In this document: piece after piece, positions 7,858 through 17,206 of the stretch | Layout of the letters: every line of letters starts with the position of its first letter | How positions within the stretch are numbered: position 1 is the stretch's first letter | Origin: Wolbachia endosymbiont of Oedothorax gibbosus | GTDB lineage: Bacteria; Pseudomonadota; Alphaproteobacteria; Rickettsiales; Anaplasmataceae | DNA length: 64,000 nt | Assembly (NCBI RefSeq): GCF_936270435.1 | Contig: NZ_OW370567.1 | Span: forward strand, 1,375,973-1,439,972 | Direction: 5' to 3' | Made by a program: the position numbers and the translations under genes | The notes under the pieces: generated by a model | Databases searched by the model: none | Told to the model about the DNA's origin: nothing | The model's input: the letters and a program-made list of their open reading frames with translations, nothing else

Positions 7858-8565
7858 TCAATCCTCTGGCTTGGCATCTTGCAGGTTTTCTGCTAATAAC
7901 ATACTTTCATACTGCTCAGCTTCTGAGTCAAGGCCAAGAGCTGAATGGGCTGCTATTAAATAGTTAATAGACTTAGAAAAATATTTAGAATCCTTATAGC
8001 TTGCTATATTCTGGAAACGCTTAATTGCTGCTAAATATTCACCACGCCTCAAGTAAAATTTACCGATAGAATACTCTTTTGTTGATATATGTTCTGTGAT
8101 TAATTTTGCTTTTTCCTTGATCTCATCTATATATTCGCTGTCTGGGAAAAGGTTAATGTACTCTGTAGCCAGCTCTAAAGTTTTATATGCAGTTTGCTGT
8201 CCAAGTTGCACTTTATTAATTTGCATGTAATAAGATAATACTCTTAAGTAGTATACATATGGTAAATCTTCACCATTTGAATAAACATATATATAATCAT
8301 CCATATCACTTGCAGCACTGCTATAGTTACCCATATTATAATGAGACACACCAGATAATAATTTTGCTTTCCTTGCCCAATAAGAGAAAGGATACAAATC
8401 CTCTATCTTTTGAAATGCTCTAATAGCTTGTTTATATTTTTTCTGGTCAAAAAGTTCAACTGCTTCTTCATATAGTTCAGTTTCAGTTTTTTCAAGATCA
8501 TCCGCATACGATTGTGTAAAGGAGCAAATTAGGAAAATAAAGCACGTGATTAAAGTCTTATACAT
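7858..8565 (-). CDS. bamD: Outer membrane protein assembly factor BamD-like
   Basis: About 235 residues, with a signal sequence (MYKTLITCFIFLICSFTQS) and then tetratricopeptide repeats: LYEEAVELFDQKKYKQAIRA, FQKIEDLYPFSYWARKAKLL, LLSGVSHYNMGNYSSAASDM. The order YPFSxWA...Y.......A..D..D..I....... matches BamD/ComL, the lipoprotein that helps BamA insert beta-barrel proteins into the outer membrane. The lipobox is weak: the only Cys near the cleavage region sits in FLIC-S, while SYADD could be a signal peptidase I site, so lipidation is uncertain. The start is the ATG at 8565; a TTG at 8583 adds six residues but is less likely. It is a stand-alone gene between yebC and a membrane protein. Confidence 0.88.
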   Translation of the reverse strand: MYKTLITCFIFLICSFTQSYADDLEKTETELYEEAVELFDQKKYKQAIRAFQKIEDLYPFSYWARKAKLLSGVSHYNMGNYSSAASDMDDYIYVYSNGEDLPYVYYLRVLSYYMQINKVQLGQQTAYKTLELATEYINLFPDSEYIDEIKEKAKLITEHISTKEYSIGKFYLRRGEYLAAIKRFQNIASYKDSKYFSKSINYLIAAHSALGLDSEAEQYESMLLAENLQDAKPED

Positions 8566-8625
8566 AAGATTTTTTTCGATCAAAATAAAGTATAGACCTA
8601 AATATTACTTAAATAAATAAATTTC

Positions 8626-9561
8626 TTAGGCAATAGCCGGCCCTTCCTCTTTATAACTACGGTCAGAACTACCTGCATTCCTCGATTTACCTTGTCCTTC
8701 CACTTTTGGATCTTTCAGCGTCTTGCTATAGGAACGTATAGTTAATATCTGTATAACCATAAAAAGTGCAATACCTATCAAGCCTAAAGTAGGCCCAACA
8801 GCAGGATTTAAGGACGATGTTAACGCCATTAACATTATCCTTCTTATTAAAAATATAGAAGAACCAGCAAGCGCCAATCCGGCTACAGACATATTGCTAG
8901 TTTTCTTGCTAGATTTCTCATCAAGATTAGATTTTTCTGTTTCCTTTTTCTTATTTTTTTCATGCTCATCAATATAAGAAACAAGAGTTGCAAGAAAAGC
9001 AATTGCATTGGCAAGAAATAAAATTGCATCCTCTGCTGCTTCAAGTGACGATGCTTCACCCATTATCATACCTACAATAACCAGTGCAGTTGTTATAGCC
9101 TCAATATAGATCAAACACTGACCTATATCAGAAATATTGTGCTCTTTTTCCTTTACTTCCTCTCCATTTTCAATATTTTCCAACTCTCGTTCTTTTTGTG
9201 CTATTTTCCTATTATTGTAAATTAAATATAGCGTACAAATAAGAGATAGGACCATGAAAGGTAATATAGTGTGGCTTAGCGCGCCACTTATCACGCCAAG
9301 TAATACCTGATCGCTACATGTTTTTTCCAGTTCAATAGCCATAAATAATGCAAATGGAACCATTGTTACCAATGATGCATATTTTCTATATAGCTCTCTT
9401 TTTTTTAGTGTTAATAGCTCTTGTTCTAGCTTCTTCCTTTTTTCTGCTTCTCTTTTGAGTATTAATGACTCTTGCTCAAGCCTTTCTTTTTTGACTTCTT
9501 CATCAACTGTTGGCCAAAAATCTCGAAAAAAATCTTCATTAGTTTCAAAGTTATTAGTCAT
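8626..9561 (-). CDS. Wolbachia hypothetical multi-pass membrane protein
   Basis: This 311-residue protein is not one I can assign to a named family. Residues 1-55 are strongly charged and predicted to be coiled coil (EEVKKERLEQESLILKREAE). About six hydrophobic segments follow: MVPFALFMAIEL; LLGVISGALSHTILPFMVL; a segment around ITTALVIVGMIMG; a segment around AAEDAILFLANAIAFLATL; and two near the end (AGLALAGSSIFLIRRIMLMA and LGLIGIALFMVIQILTI). Charged linkers separate the pairs (KKKETEKSNLDEKSSKK). The tail is hydrophilic. The layout suggests an inner membrane protein with a cytoplasmic coiled coil. It is an isolated minus-strand gene with no clear operon partner. Confidence 0.75.
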   Translation of the reverse strand: MTNNFETNEDFFRDFWPTVDEEVKKERLEQESLILKREAEKRKKLEQELLTLKKRELYRKYASLVTMVPFALFMAIELEKTCSDQVLLGVISGALSHTILPFMVLSLICTLYLIYNNRKIAQKERELENIENGEEVKEKEHNISDIGQCLIYIEAITTALVIVGMIMGEASSLEAAEDAILFLANAIAFLATLVSYIDEHEKNKKKETEKSNLDEKSSKKTSNMSVAGLALAGSSIFLIRRIMLMALTSSLNPAVGPTLGLIGIALFMVIQILTIRSYSKTLKDPKVEGQGKSRNAGSSDRSYKEEGPAIA

Positions 9562-9661
9562 ATAAACCCTATTAACTAATATATTATACAGGATTTTAAC
9601 TATTCAGTCAATATTATGAAAGTATTAACTACTCTTGTCTATTAACTATTTCCTAGGAGAT

Positions 9662-10204
9662 TTAATCAATCTGTTTGATGCCGGCTAGGATATAATTATA
9701 GCCTGACCACATAGTTATAATAGCTGCAACCCATAAACAAATCGCACCTGTGTATTGAATCATGTAATAATCGTTCATTATTAGCGCTACTACAGCAACC
9801 ATCTGTAGAAATGTTTTAATTTTTCCAGCTTTGCTTACAGGTAGACTAACATTTGTAGCTATCAGAAACTCCCGTAAACCCGAAACTAATATTTCCCTAC
9901 AGATGATGATAATCGATGGTACTATTGTAAAATCATTTATCTTCTGCTTATAAACTAGCATAATTATCGTTGAAACCACTATTAATTTATCAGCAATTGG
10001 ATCAAATAGCTTGCCAAACTTTGATTGGACTTTCCACGCACGTGCCAAGTAACCATCAAAAAAATCCGTAATGCACGCAAACACAAAGATTGATATTGTT
10101 ATCAGGCCTGCATATTTATTTTCTATATAAAAACTTAATATTATTGCTGGTATTGCAAGTGCACGAGAAATTGTAAGCAAATTAGGCACGTTTTTCTTAA
10201 GCAT
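9662..10204 (-). CDS. pgsA: CDP-diacylglycerol--glycerol-3-phosphate 3-phosphatidyltransferase
   Basis: This 180-residue inner membrane enzyme makes phosphatidylglycerol phosphate from CDP-diacylglycerol and glycerol-3-phosphate. The CDP-alcohol phosphotransferase signature D-x2-DG-x2-AR-x8-G-x3-D-x3-D is complete: DFFDGYLARAWKVQSKFGKL followed by FDPIADK. The N-terminal NVPNLLTISRALAIPAII is also characteristic of PgsA, and several hydrophobic helices follow. Length is normal. It stands alone, transcribed away from the malic enzyme gene, with a 126-base divergent spacer between them. Confidence 0.93.
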   Translation of the reverse strand: MLKKNVPNLLTISRALAIPAIILSFYIENKYAGLITISIFVFACITDFFDGYLARAWKVQSKFGKLFDPIADKLIVVSTIIMLVYKQKINDFTIVPSIIIICREILVSGLREFLIATNVSLPVSKAGKIKTFLQMVAVVALIMNDYYMIQYTGAICLWVAAIITMWSGYNYILAGIKQID

Positions 10205-10330
10205 GTAATATCATCTTACGTAATAGGTAAACTTATACAGAAGTACAACAGAGTTCACAAGCTAATAGTTTACAATTGAACATTTATAAAAACTCCATAT
10301 ACTTAAAAATTACAAGCTTAAAATATAAGA

Positions 10331-11653
10331 ATGAACGATGATTTAGATAATACCACAAAACAAGAGGCACTTAGGTATCACAGTAGAGGTGGTAACCCTG
10401 GTAAAATTTCAATCATGCCAACAAAACCTTTATCTACCCAGTATGATTTGTCACTTGCTTATTCCCCTGGCGTTGCAGCTCCGTGCCTTGAAATAGCTGA
10501 AAATCCTGAGGTTGTTTATGATTATACGGCAAAAAGCAATTGTGTTGCTGTCATTTCAAATGGCACCGCAGTGCTTGGACTTGGTAATATCGGTCCTCTT
10601 GCTGCAAAACCTGTCATGGAAGGCAAAGCTGTTTTATTTAAGCGTTTTGCTGATATTGATGCAGTTGATATAGAAATTGATACAGAAAATATAGAAGATT
10701 TCATCAATGCAGTAAGGTATCTTGGGCCAAGTTGGGGGGGGATAAATTTAGAGGATATAAGATCTCCCGATTGTTTTATAATAGAGAAACGCCTGAATGA
10801 ACTGATGGATATTCCAGTGTTCCATGATGACCAGCATGGAACTGCAGTAGTTGTTGCAGCTGGTATAGAAAATGCTCTTGATATTGTCGGAAAGAAATTA
10901 GAGGACGTTAAGATCATTATGAATGGTGCTGGAGCAGCCGGTATTGCATGTTTAGAAATACTAAAGTCCATGGGCGCTAAAAATATAGTGCTGTGTGATA
11001 AGCAAGGAGTAATATACAAAGGTAGAAACGAGGACATGAATGAGTGGAAGGAAAAGTATGCAATTGATATTTCCGAACGTTCTCTACTTGATACAATAAA
11101 AGGCGCTGATGTATTCATCGGACTATCTGCAAAAGATGTGTTAAATGAAGAGATGTTAAAGAGTATGGGCAAAGACCCGATTATTTTCGCTCTCGCCAAC
11201 CCTGATCCAGAAGTAAGGCCTGAGTTTGCAAAATCTGTGAGGCCAGATGCAATAATCGCAACTGGTAGGTCAGATTACAACAATCAAGTCAACAACGTAA
11301 TGGGATTTCCTTATATATTTAGAGGAGCGCTTGATGTGCGTGCAACAACAATAAATGATGAAATGAAAATCGCAGCGGCAAATGCAATAGCAAAGCTTGC
11401 CCGTGAGCCAGTACCAGATGAGATATCTGCAGCCTATGGCGGTCGTAAAATGAGCTATGGACGTGAATATATAATACCTACTCCATTTGACCCAAGATTA
11501 ATTTCTATAGTATCTCCTGCTGTTGCAAAAGCCGCAGTTGATTCAGGTGTCGCAAGAAAGGCAATACAAGATTGGAGTAAATATGAAAATCAATTAAAAT
11601 CTCGCCTTGCTGGTGTTCTTAACACTCTGAATCTACTGTCTTCACAATATTAG
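10331..11653 (+). CDS. Malic enzyme (decarboxylating malate dehydrogenase), short form
   Basis: The enzyme oxidises malate to pyruvate and CO2 with NAD(P). Over 440 residues it shows the MaeB-type layout: YHSRGGNPGKISIMPTKPLS at the start, YDLSLAYSPGVAAPCLEIAE, the metal-binding EDIRSPDCF segment, FHDDQHGTAVVV, and the dinucleotide-binding MNGAGAAGIACLEI. The long MaeB form has a C-terminal phosphotransacetylase-like domain that is absent here, so this is the short form. Pyruvate from malate is a likely carbon entry point in an organism that imports amino and organic acids from its host. It starts a plus-strand run with bolA and the glutaredoxin gene. Confidence 0.92.
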   Translation: MNDDLDNTTKQEALRYHSRGGNPGKISIMPTKPLSTQYDLSLAYSPGVAAPCLEIAENPEVVYDYTAKSNCVAVISNGTAVLGLGNIGPLAAKPVMEGKAVLFKRFADIDAVDIEIDTENIEDFINAVRYLGPSWGGINLEDIRSPDCFIIEKRLNELMDIPVFHDDQHGTAVVVAAGIENALDIVGKKLEDVKIIMNGAGAAGIACLEILKSMGAKNIVLCDKQGVIYKGRNEDMNEWKEKYAIDISERSLLDTIKGADVFIGLSAKDVLNEEMLKSMGKDPIIFALANPDPEVRPEFAKSVRPDAIIATGRSDYNNQVNNVMGFPYIFRGALDVRATTINDEMKIAAANAIAKLAREPVPDEISAAYGGRKMSYGREYIIPTPFDPRLISIVSPAVAKAAVDSGVARKAIQDWSKYENQLKSRLAGVLNTLNLLSSQY

Positions 11654-11723
11654 TAACTAATAATTCAATTGCACCCAGTCGTTTTAGATTTATAATGAAA
11701 GTATTGTAATTTAAAGTAAATCA

Positions 11724-11942
11724 ATGGTTATTGCAATTCATGAACTAGAAAGAATCATCAAACAATCGTTCCCCGACGCTGATATAAAGATTAAGGATCT
11801 TGCTGGAGATGATGATCATTATCATTTAAAAATAAACTCCAAGCGCTTTCTTGGAAAGACAAAAATAGAACAGCATAGAATGGTATATAAAGCTCTGGAA
11901 GGTCAGTCTATACACGCCTTGCAGCTAGAAACTAATACTTAA
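11724..11942 (+). CDS. BolA-family protein
   Basis: This small protein (72 residues) has the BolA core: a helix around ELERIIKQSFPDADIKIKDL, the conserved HYHLKINSKRFLGKTKIEQH and RMVYKALEGQ...HALQLET. BolA-like proteins pair with monothiol glutaredoxins in iron-sulfur cluster trafficking or iron sensing. That fits its position 15 bases upstream of a CGFS glutaredoxin gene. The histidine in HALQLET is the usual cluster-ligand candidate. Confidence 0.93.
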   Translation: MVIAIHELERIIKQSFPDADIKIKDLAGDDDHYHLKINSKRFLGKTKIEQHRMVYKALEGQSIHALQLETNT

Positions 11943-11957
11943 AAATAAGGTGAATTT

Positions 11958-12278
11958 ATGAGCAATTTTGAACAAATAAAAAAAGATATAGCAGAAAATG
12001 ATGTGGTATTGTATATGAAAGGCACTTCTGATTTTCCTCAATGCGGATTCTCTGGGCTTGTCGTGTCAATCCTAAAAAAATTGAACGTGAAGTTTAAGTA
12101 TATTAACGTGTTGGAGAATGATGAAATACGTGAATCTATAAAAAAGTTTTCAGATTGGCCAACAATTCCACAATTATATATAAAGGAAGAGTTTATCGGT
12201 GGTTGCGACATCACTCGCGAGATGTACGAAAAAGGCGAATTGCAAAGCTTATTAAAAGAAAAAAAGATTATTGAATAA
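11958..12278 (+). CDS. grxD: Monothiol glutaredoxin (Grx4/GrxD type)
   Basis: This 106-residue protein has the CGFS active site in DFPQCGFSGLVVSILK. The other family marks are present: LYMKGTSDFP, the WPTIPQLYIKEEFIGGCD segment with the cis-Pro, and DITREMYEKGEL. Monothiol glutaredoxins bind a [2Fe-2S] cluster with glutathione and pass it to target proteins. The adjacent bolA gene and short spacing suggest co-transcription as a cluster-trafficking pair. An AAGGTG ribosome binding site precedes the ATG. Confidence 0.95.
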   Translation: MSNFEQIKKDIAENDVVLYMKGTSDFPQCGFSGLVVSILKKLNVKFKYINVLENDEIRESIKKFSDWPTIPQLYIKEEFIGGCDITREMYEKGELQSLLKEKKIIE

Positions 12279-12451
12279 AATCTTTACAACACTTTAACAA
12301 AAGAACGAATTACTAGCGCAAAATGAATAATGCATATTGAAATATGGTAATAATTATGTTAGTTAGAAAGAATAGTTTTATTAAAGAGTAACTGTGCACA
12401 AAAGTGAGAAACTAACTAAAGATAAAAAACTAGCTTCTGATATTCTAAAAG

Positions 12452-13680
12452 GGGAATGTTCAAAAAAGTGTGTCAAACCGCATTTTTAGTTCAACTCAAT
12501 TTTCAATCTGCCGGGAAAGAAGATATCAAATTGAGACATAGTTAAAGCCCAATTAGGCAAAGCCATAATCCATTTTTGCTCTACCTTTTTTATAGCACAA
12601 TACACCTGTTTATACAAGCTGGTAAATGAGCCCTTAGTTTTAGTAAATTTTCTAATCTGTCTATGCAATCCCTCAATAGGATTGGTAGTATAAATTAGCT
12701 TCCTGACTGGGCCAGAATACTTGAAATAACCGGACAAATTTTCCCAATTATTTTGCCAAGATTTCACAACTAACAGATACTTTTCGCCCCATTTTCTTCT
12801 AGCTCAAGTAAGTAATTCTCGGCAATTTCTCTGCTTGCAGCACGATATATTTTTTTCAGATCATTCATGAAAACTTTCACATCTTTGCTGGATACATATT
12901 TTAGAGAATTTCTTATCTGATGTACTATACATAGCTGTACTTCTGCTTTAGGAAACGCACTATTTATCGCTGCAGGAAAGCTTTTTAGCCCATCCACACA
13001 GGCAATCAGGATATCTTCTACTCCTCTTTCTTTGAGATCATTTAGTACTCCCAACCAGAACTTCACTTTCAGCCAACTAATACTTCTTTTCTGCCATTTT
13101 GTTAATATATTGTACATACATTTACTTACACAATGTCCATCCTCTTTGACCTTAAAAAACCATAAACACTATCGGATATACAGATTGCAGCGGACGACTA
13201 CGCCATTCGTTGATTACCGGTAGCAATTTGTCAGTAATACTTGATATCTCTGCTGCCGATATTTTGTGATCATAAATTTCCTCAATATGTGACGCTATAT
13301 CTCTATAGCCCATACCACTGGCAAATGTGCTCAAAATCTTCGTTTCAAGCTCTGGATGTAAGTTTGTTTGCCTTTTTTTGACTATTTGTGGTTCCCTCCC
13401 TATCTCTTGGTGTTAACAGCTCAAATGAACCAGCACTTGTCCGCAAAGTCTTTCCATTTCTCCCATTTCTTCGATTATTCTCTTCACTTTTAGCTAATAA
13501 GTGATTTTCTATTTCACCTTCCAAACTCGCCTCCAACAGCTTTTTTATCAATGGTGTTAGCGCACCATCCCTACCTGTCAACGGTCTTCCTTCTCGTATA
13601 GATGACAAGATATTTGTTTCTAATTCTTTATAATCTACCAAAGTTCTGTTTACTATTTTTTGACGTTCGGTAGAAGTCAT
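12452..13680 (-). pseudogene. IS256-family element, decayed copy
   Basis: The left inverted repeat (gggaatgttcaaaaaagtgt) begins at 12452. The transposase is recognisable in four frames: 13680-13345 (VDYKELETNILSSIREGRPL), 13334-13152 (DIASHIEEIYDHKISAAEIS), 13117-12770 (GLKSFPAAINSAFPKAEVQL) and 12767-12486 (IYTTNPIEGLHRQIRKFTKT). Frameshifts and a small deletion break it, and it differs at many positions from the two intact copies here, so it is older. The right inverted repeat is missing; a group II intron relic follows immediately after the N-terminal codons. Confidence 0.88.
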
Positions 13681-13728
13681 AGTCCTATCCCCCTTGATTG
13701 AGTTTTGCTTCTATAACTCCCCCACAAG

Positions 13729-13760
13729 AACCGTGCATGCAGCTTTCCCGCACACGGCTC
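13729..13760 (-). ncRNA. Group II intron domain V hairpin
   Basis: The minus strand reads GAGCCGTGTGCGGGAAAGCT and then GCATGCACGGTT. This is the hallmark domain V: a GAGCCGTxTGCG...GAAA...CGCAxGxACGGTT stem with the AGC/GTT catalytic pairing and a bulge. It lies just downstream of the reverse transcriptase frame, as expected. It marks the 3' end of the intron. Confidence 0.8.
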
Positions 13761-13767
13761 CACAATA

Positions 13768-14461
13768 TTAGCGTTCACGACATACCTCCTGTGTATATAA
13801 GGAAAAACATATTTTTGGTTTTGGTGGTGGATTGACTTGTGTATAATGCATAAATTGTTCCCAATTCATGCTCTTTTTCTGGCTACGTCGGTTTATCCAC
13901 TTAAACGTTAGCTTCTTTACTGCCCAATTAAACTTATTGAGCCATCGATAATTTCCGCTAATCCCGAAGTAGTTATAGTGTCCTCTTAGTTTGGCTTTGA
14001 GTATTTGCCACCAGTCTTTGAGACGAATAAGATTCCGAACCGCTTTCAACCACTCTTTGATTTCTTTAATCTTTCTGGCTAGGCTTATTTTTGAAGTTTT
14101 CTGCTTCATCATAAGTCTGCCATTTCGACTTTTCCCACAATAATGTGTAAATCCCAGAAAATTAAAGCTTTCCGTCTTTCGTTTCTCTCTTTCTGCTTGA
14201 TACCATTCTTTCTTACCAAACTTTACTATTTTTGTTTTATTTTCAGATATTTCCAAACCAAACTTGGCTAATCTTTGTTTCAATGATTCTAGAAATTCTT
14301 TAGCGTCTTCCTCACTTTCACAGCACACCAGAAGGTCATCTGCGTACCTGACTAGCTCCATATACCCCTTAGATTCTTGTTTTACTTTCTTTTCAAACCA
14401 TAGATCTAGTACATAGTGTAAATATATATTTGCCAATACAGGGCTTATTACTCCGCCAACA
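13768..14461 (-). pseudogene. ltrA: Group II intron reverse transcriptase/maturase, 5'-truncated
   Basis: The minus strand reads GGVISPVLANIYLHYV at its upstream end (reverse transcriptase block 4), then the catalytic YADDLLVCC (block 5), LEISENKTKIVKFG (block 6), FNFLGFTHY (block 7), and a maturase X domain with LRGHYNYFGISGNY and WINRRSQKKSMNWEQF. The C-terminal NPPPKPKICFSL closes the protein. The N-terminal fingers are missing before GGVISP, where an unrelated sequence begins, so it is a dead fragment although the remaining frame is open. The longest ATG frame starts at 14436. Confidence 0.88.
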
Positions 14462-14572
14462 ATGTTGCAAAAAACGTAAAATTAGAGAAAAGCATTTCTC
14501 GAAAACTTCTGTGTCCAAAACCAAGAGAGCTATTTATTTATAGCACCAATAATCAATTAACCATCAGCTTCA

Positions 14573-14860
14573 ATGAATGATATGAACATATTATTTCAAG
14601 GAAAGTTCATGGGGAATAAGAGATCGGCTGTACGGATTAGCTGTAGCTATGAGCCTAATCGGTTGTCAGAAAAGTATTTGTTAGATGCTTATGAAAGAGC
14701 AGCATCAAAGCAAGTAAGTCAAAAAAGCTTAAAACATAAAAGTGCGATTCAAGGGGGATCAAATGGTAACAGTGAGTTTATATGCAAGAGTTTCTTCGGG
14801 GAAACAAGCACAAGAAAATACAATAGCAAGCCAAGTTGCAGCTATAGAGAAGCAGATTAG
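14573..14860 (+). CDS. Small ORF upstream of the serine recombinase
   Basis: A 95-codon frame overlaps the recombinase start by about 100 bases. The first 60 residues (RLSEKYLLDAYERAASKQVS) look coding, whereas the end, which is antiphase to the recombinase N terminus, probably is not. It may be the frameshifted remains of a small phage gene that normally precedes the WO recombinase. No family is recognised, and it could be a chance frame. Confidence 0.35.
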   Translation: MNDMNILFQGKFMGNKRSAVRISCSYEPNRLSEKYLLDAYERAASKQVSQKSLKHKSAIQGGSNGNSEFICKSFFGETSTRKYNSKPSCSYREAD

Positions 14861-15265
14861 CATGGATGGGTACAGATTATTGAGAGAGCATGAATTTATT
14901 GATAATGGCTACAGTGGATCTAATTTAGTCTGTCCTGGTCTAGAAAAATTACGTGATAAAGTAATAGAAGGTGAAATTGATAAAATTTACATTCATTCTC
15001 CTGATCGTTTATCTAGAAAATATGCATATCAAATGATATTGCTTGAAGAATTTCAGAAAGCAGGAGCAGAAGCGGTTTTTTTAAATTATGAGATTAACGA
15101 TAACCCAGAATCCCAATTGCTGTTACAAATGCAAGGTATGATAGCAGAATATGAACGTGCAAAAATTATGGAACGAAGTCGTCGTGGAAAGATTTATGCG
15201 GCTAATAAAGGTTGTGTAAGTGTAATGGGAGGAGCTCCATACGGTTATCGTTATATAGATAAGTA

Positions 15266-16214
15266 TAGTACTTTTCATAATAGTCCAAATAAGGTAAAAT
15301 AAGGATTTGTAGTAGTGAAGGTAGGTATGCCAGCAGCATATAGTTATGACTTAAGGAAAAAAGCAATGGAAGCTCTAGACGAGGGAGAAAGCAGAGAAAC
15401 AGTGGCAGCAAGATTTAAAATTGGACGAACTACTTTGTGGGAGTGGCAGCAAAGAAGAAAAGAAACAGGTGACTTTCAATCAAAAAAACTTGGAAATGGA
15501 GGTTACAATCACAAAATTACCGACTGGGATGCCTTTGCTAAATTTGCCAGAGAAAACGGAGGAAAGACTCTATTGGAAATGGCTAAACTTTGGAGCAACG
15601 TTAGTATCCAAACTATCCACCGAGCCCTGAAAAAAATTGGATTTACACGCAAAAAAAGACCTATGGGTACAAGGAAAGAAGCGAAGAAAAACGTGCTAAA
15701 TTCTTGAAAATTATAGCAACAAAAGAACCTAAAAACTTAGTGTATATAGATGAGTCTGGCATTGACAACACTGAAGACTACCCCTATGGATATTGTCAGA
15801 AGGGACAGCGGTTTTATGCCCTAAAATCTGGGAAGAAAACTCAACGAATCAGTATGATTGCAGCTTTAAGTGAAAGAAAAATAGTTGCTCCATTAACCTT
15901 TGAAGGCCACTGTAATATGGATATTTTTAATGGATGGTTTGAGCAATTTTTGATACCGACCTTGGAACCTGGACAAACTGTCATTCTTGACAATGCTACT
16001 TTTCATAAGTCTGATAAGATCATTAAGCTTGCTAAAGGGATTGGTGCAGAAATTTTGTATCTGCCACCGTATTCTCCAGATTTTAACAAAATTGAACATC
16101 ATTGGTTTGCTATAAAAAACAGAGTCAGGAAAAACATTCCTCTATTCAAGTCTTTTCGTCATGCTGTTGATTCTGCCTTTCTATGATCTGTTCGGATTAT
16201 TATGAGAAGTGCTA
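15266..16214 (+). mobile_element. IS630-family element, copy b
   Basis: The 949-bp element is flanked by TA at 15264-15265 and 16215-16216 and starts and ends as copy a. It splits the serine recombinase; removing it with one TA restores the frame. Confidence 0.92.
15315..16186 (+). CDS. IS630-family transposase (orfA/orfB, -1 frameshift), copy b
   Basis: OrfA is 15315-15707 and orfB continues to 16186 (stop after DSAFL). The A7 slip site is at 15651-15657. Catalytic blocks are as in copy a (YIDESGID, LDNATFHKS, PDFNKIEHHW). It is the full-length form without the one-base deletion seen in copy a. Confidence 0.9.
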
Positions 16215-17206
16215 TATATGGGAGGAGGACAAGCTTTATTTGAAATTAACGAAGAAGAAGCTGATGTTGTTCGCAAAGTATTTTTGTGGATAGGCAGAGA
16301 AAGGGCAAGTATTGGGGAAGTATGTCGTCGGCTAAATACTATGTCCATTATGACACGAACAGGAAAAAAGTGCTGGGATAGAAGTGTAATTTGGGGTATG
16401 TTAAAAAACCCCGCTTACAAAGGACAAGCAGCTTTTGGTAAAACAAAGGTAGGTGTAAGGTTACAACAGATAAGACCACAAAAACATTCTTGTGAACAGC
16501 CAAAAGATAATTACTCCATTTATCCTGTCGAAAAAGCGAATTGGGTTTATGTTAAAGTGCCAAATATAGTGGATGAAGATATATTTGATATGGTTCAAGA
16601 ACAGTTAGCTGAGAACAGAAAAATAGCCAGGACAAGAGAAAGAGGAGCAAAGTATTTATTACAAGGTTTAGTCGTATGTAAGCGTTGTCGTTATGCATAT
16701 TATGGAAGTCCTGTAAGAAATAAACGAGGAGAAAAAGTTGAGCATTATGCATATTATCGTTGTATTGGTAGAGATTCTTACCGTTTTGGTGGTAACAAAA
16801 TTTGTGATAATAAACACATTCGTACAGATGCATTAGAAACAGCTGTGTGGGAAGAAGTTAAGCATTTATTGAAAAATCCAAATAGAATTTTAGAAGAATA
16901 CAAACGTAGACTTTTAGAGCTTAAAAAATCATCGTGGGATAAAAAAAGCGATTTGCTTGAAAAGCAAGAAAATAAATTAAAACGAGGCATTGCTAGACTT
17001 ATTGATAGTTATGCCCAAGAATATATTAATCAAGAAGAATTTGAACCACGAATCAAAGCGATGAAACAAAGCTTAAAAACAATTGAAGAGGAGAAGAAGA
17101 GGATATTTGATCAAAAGAAATTAGAACAGGAAGTAACTCTGGTCGTGACCAATTTAGAAGACTTTTCTTCCAATATTACATCAAACCTTGATAGCGCAGA
17201 CTGGCT

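Larger units (their letters stand above)
13681..14470 (-). mobile_element. Group II intron remnant (3' part)
   Basis: Read on the minus strand, this contains the C-terminal two thirds of an intron-encoded reverse transcriptase, then a domain V hairpin (13729-13760), then a short 3' tail ending ...GGACTAT directly against the N-terminal codons of the IS256 relic. The 5' half of the intron (domains I-III and the N terminus of the protein) is absent. The right border near 14462-14470 is inferred from where the protein similarity stops. Confidence 0.75.
14763..17206 (+). pseudogene. WO-type large serine recombinase (integrase), split by IS630 and ended by IS256
   Basis: The resolvase-type catalytic domain starts MVTVSLYARVSSGKQAQENT (Ser nucleophile in YARVSSGKQ). 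It continues SPDRLSRKYAYQMILLEEF and MIAEYERAKIMERSRRGKIY. At YRYIDK the IS630 copy b is inserted; after it the frame resumes at 16217 as MGGGQALFEINEEEADVVRK. A recombinase domain (CRRLNTMSIMTRTGKKCWD, NPAYKGQA), a zinc ribbon (CKRCRYAYYGSP...YRCIG) and a coiled coil follow. It then runs into an IS256 element at 17207 after NLDSADWLG, losing the last residues. The start at ATG 14763 has a GGGGG ribosome binding site. Phage WO uses such an enzyme for integration; this copy should be inactive. Confidence 0.9.

Noticed and set aside
15202..15411. Minus-strand frame joining recombinase and IS630 sequence
   Set aside because: It spans an insertion junction and is antisense to two genes; chance.
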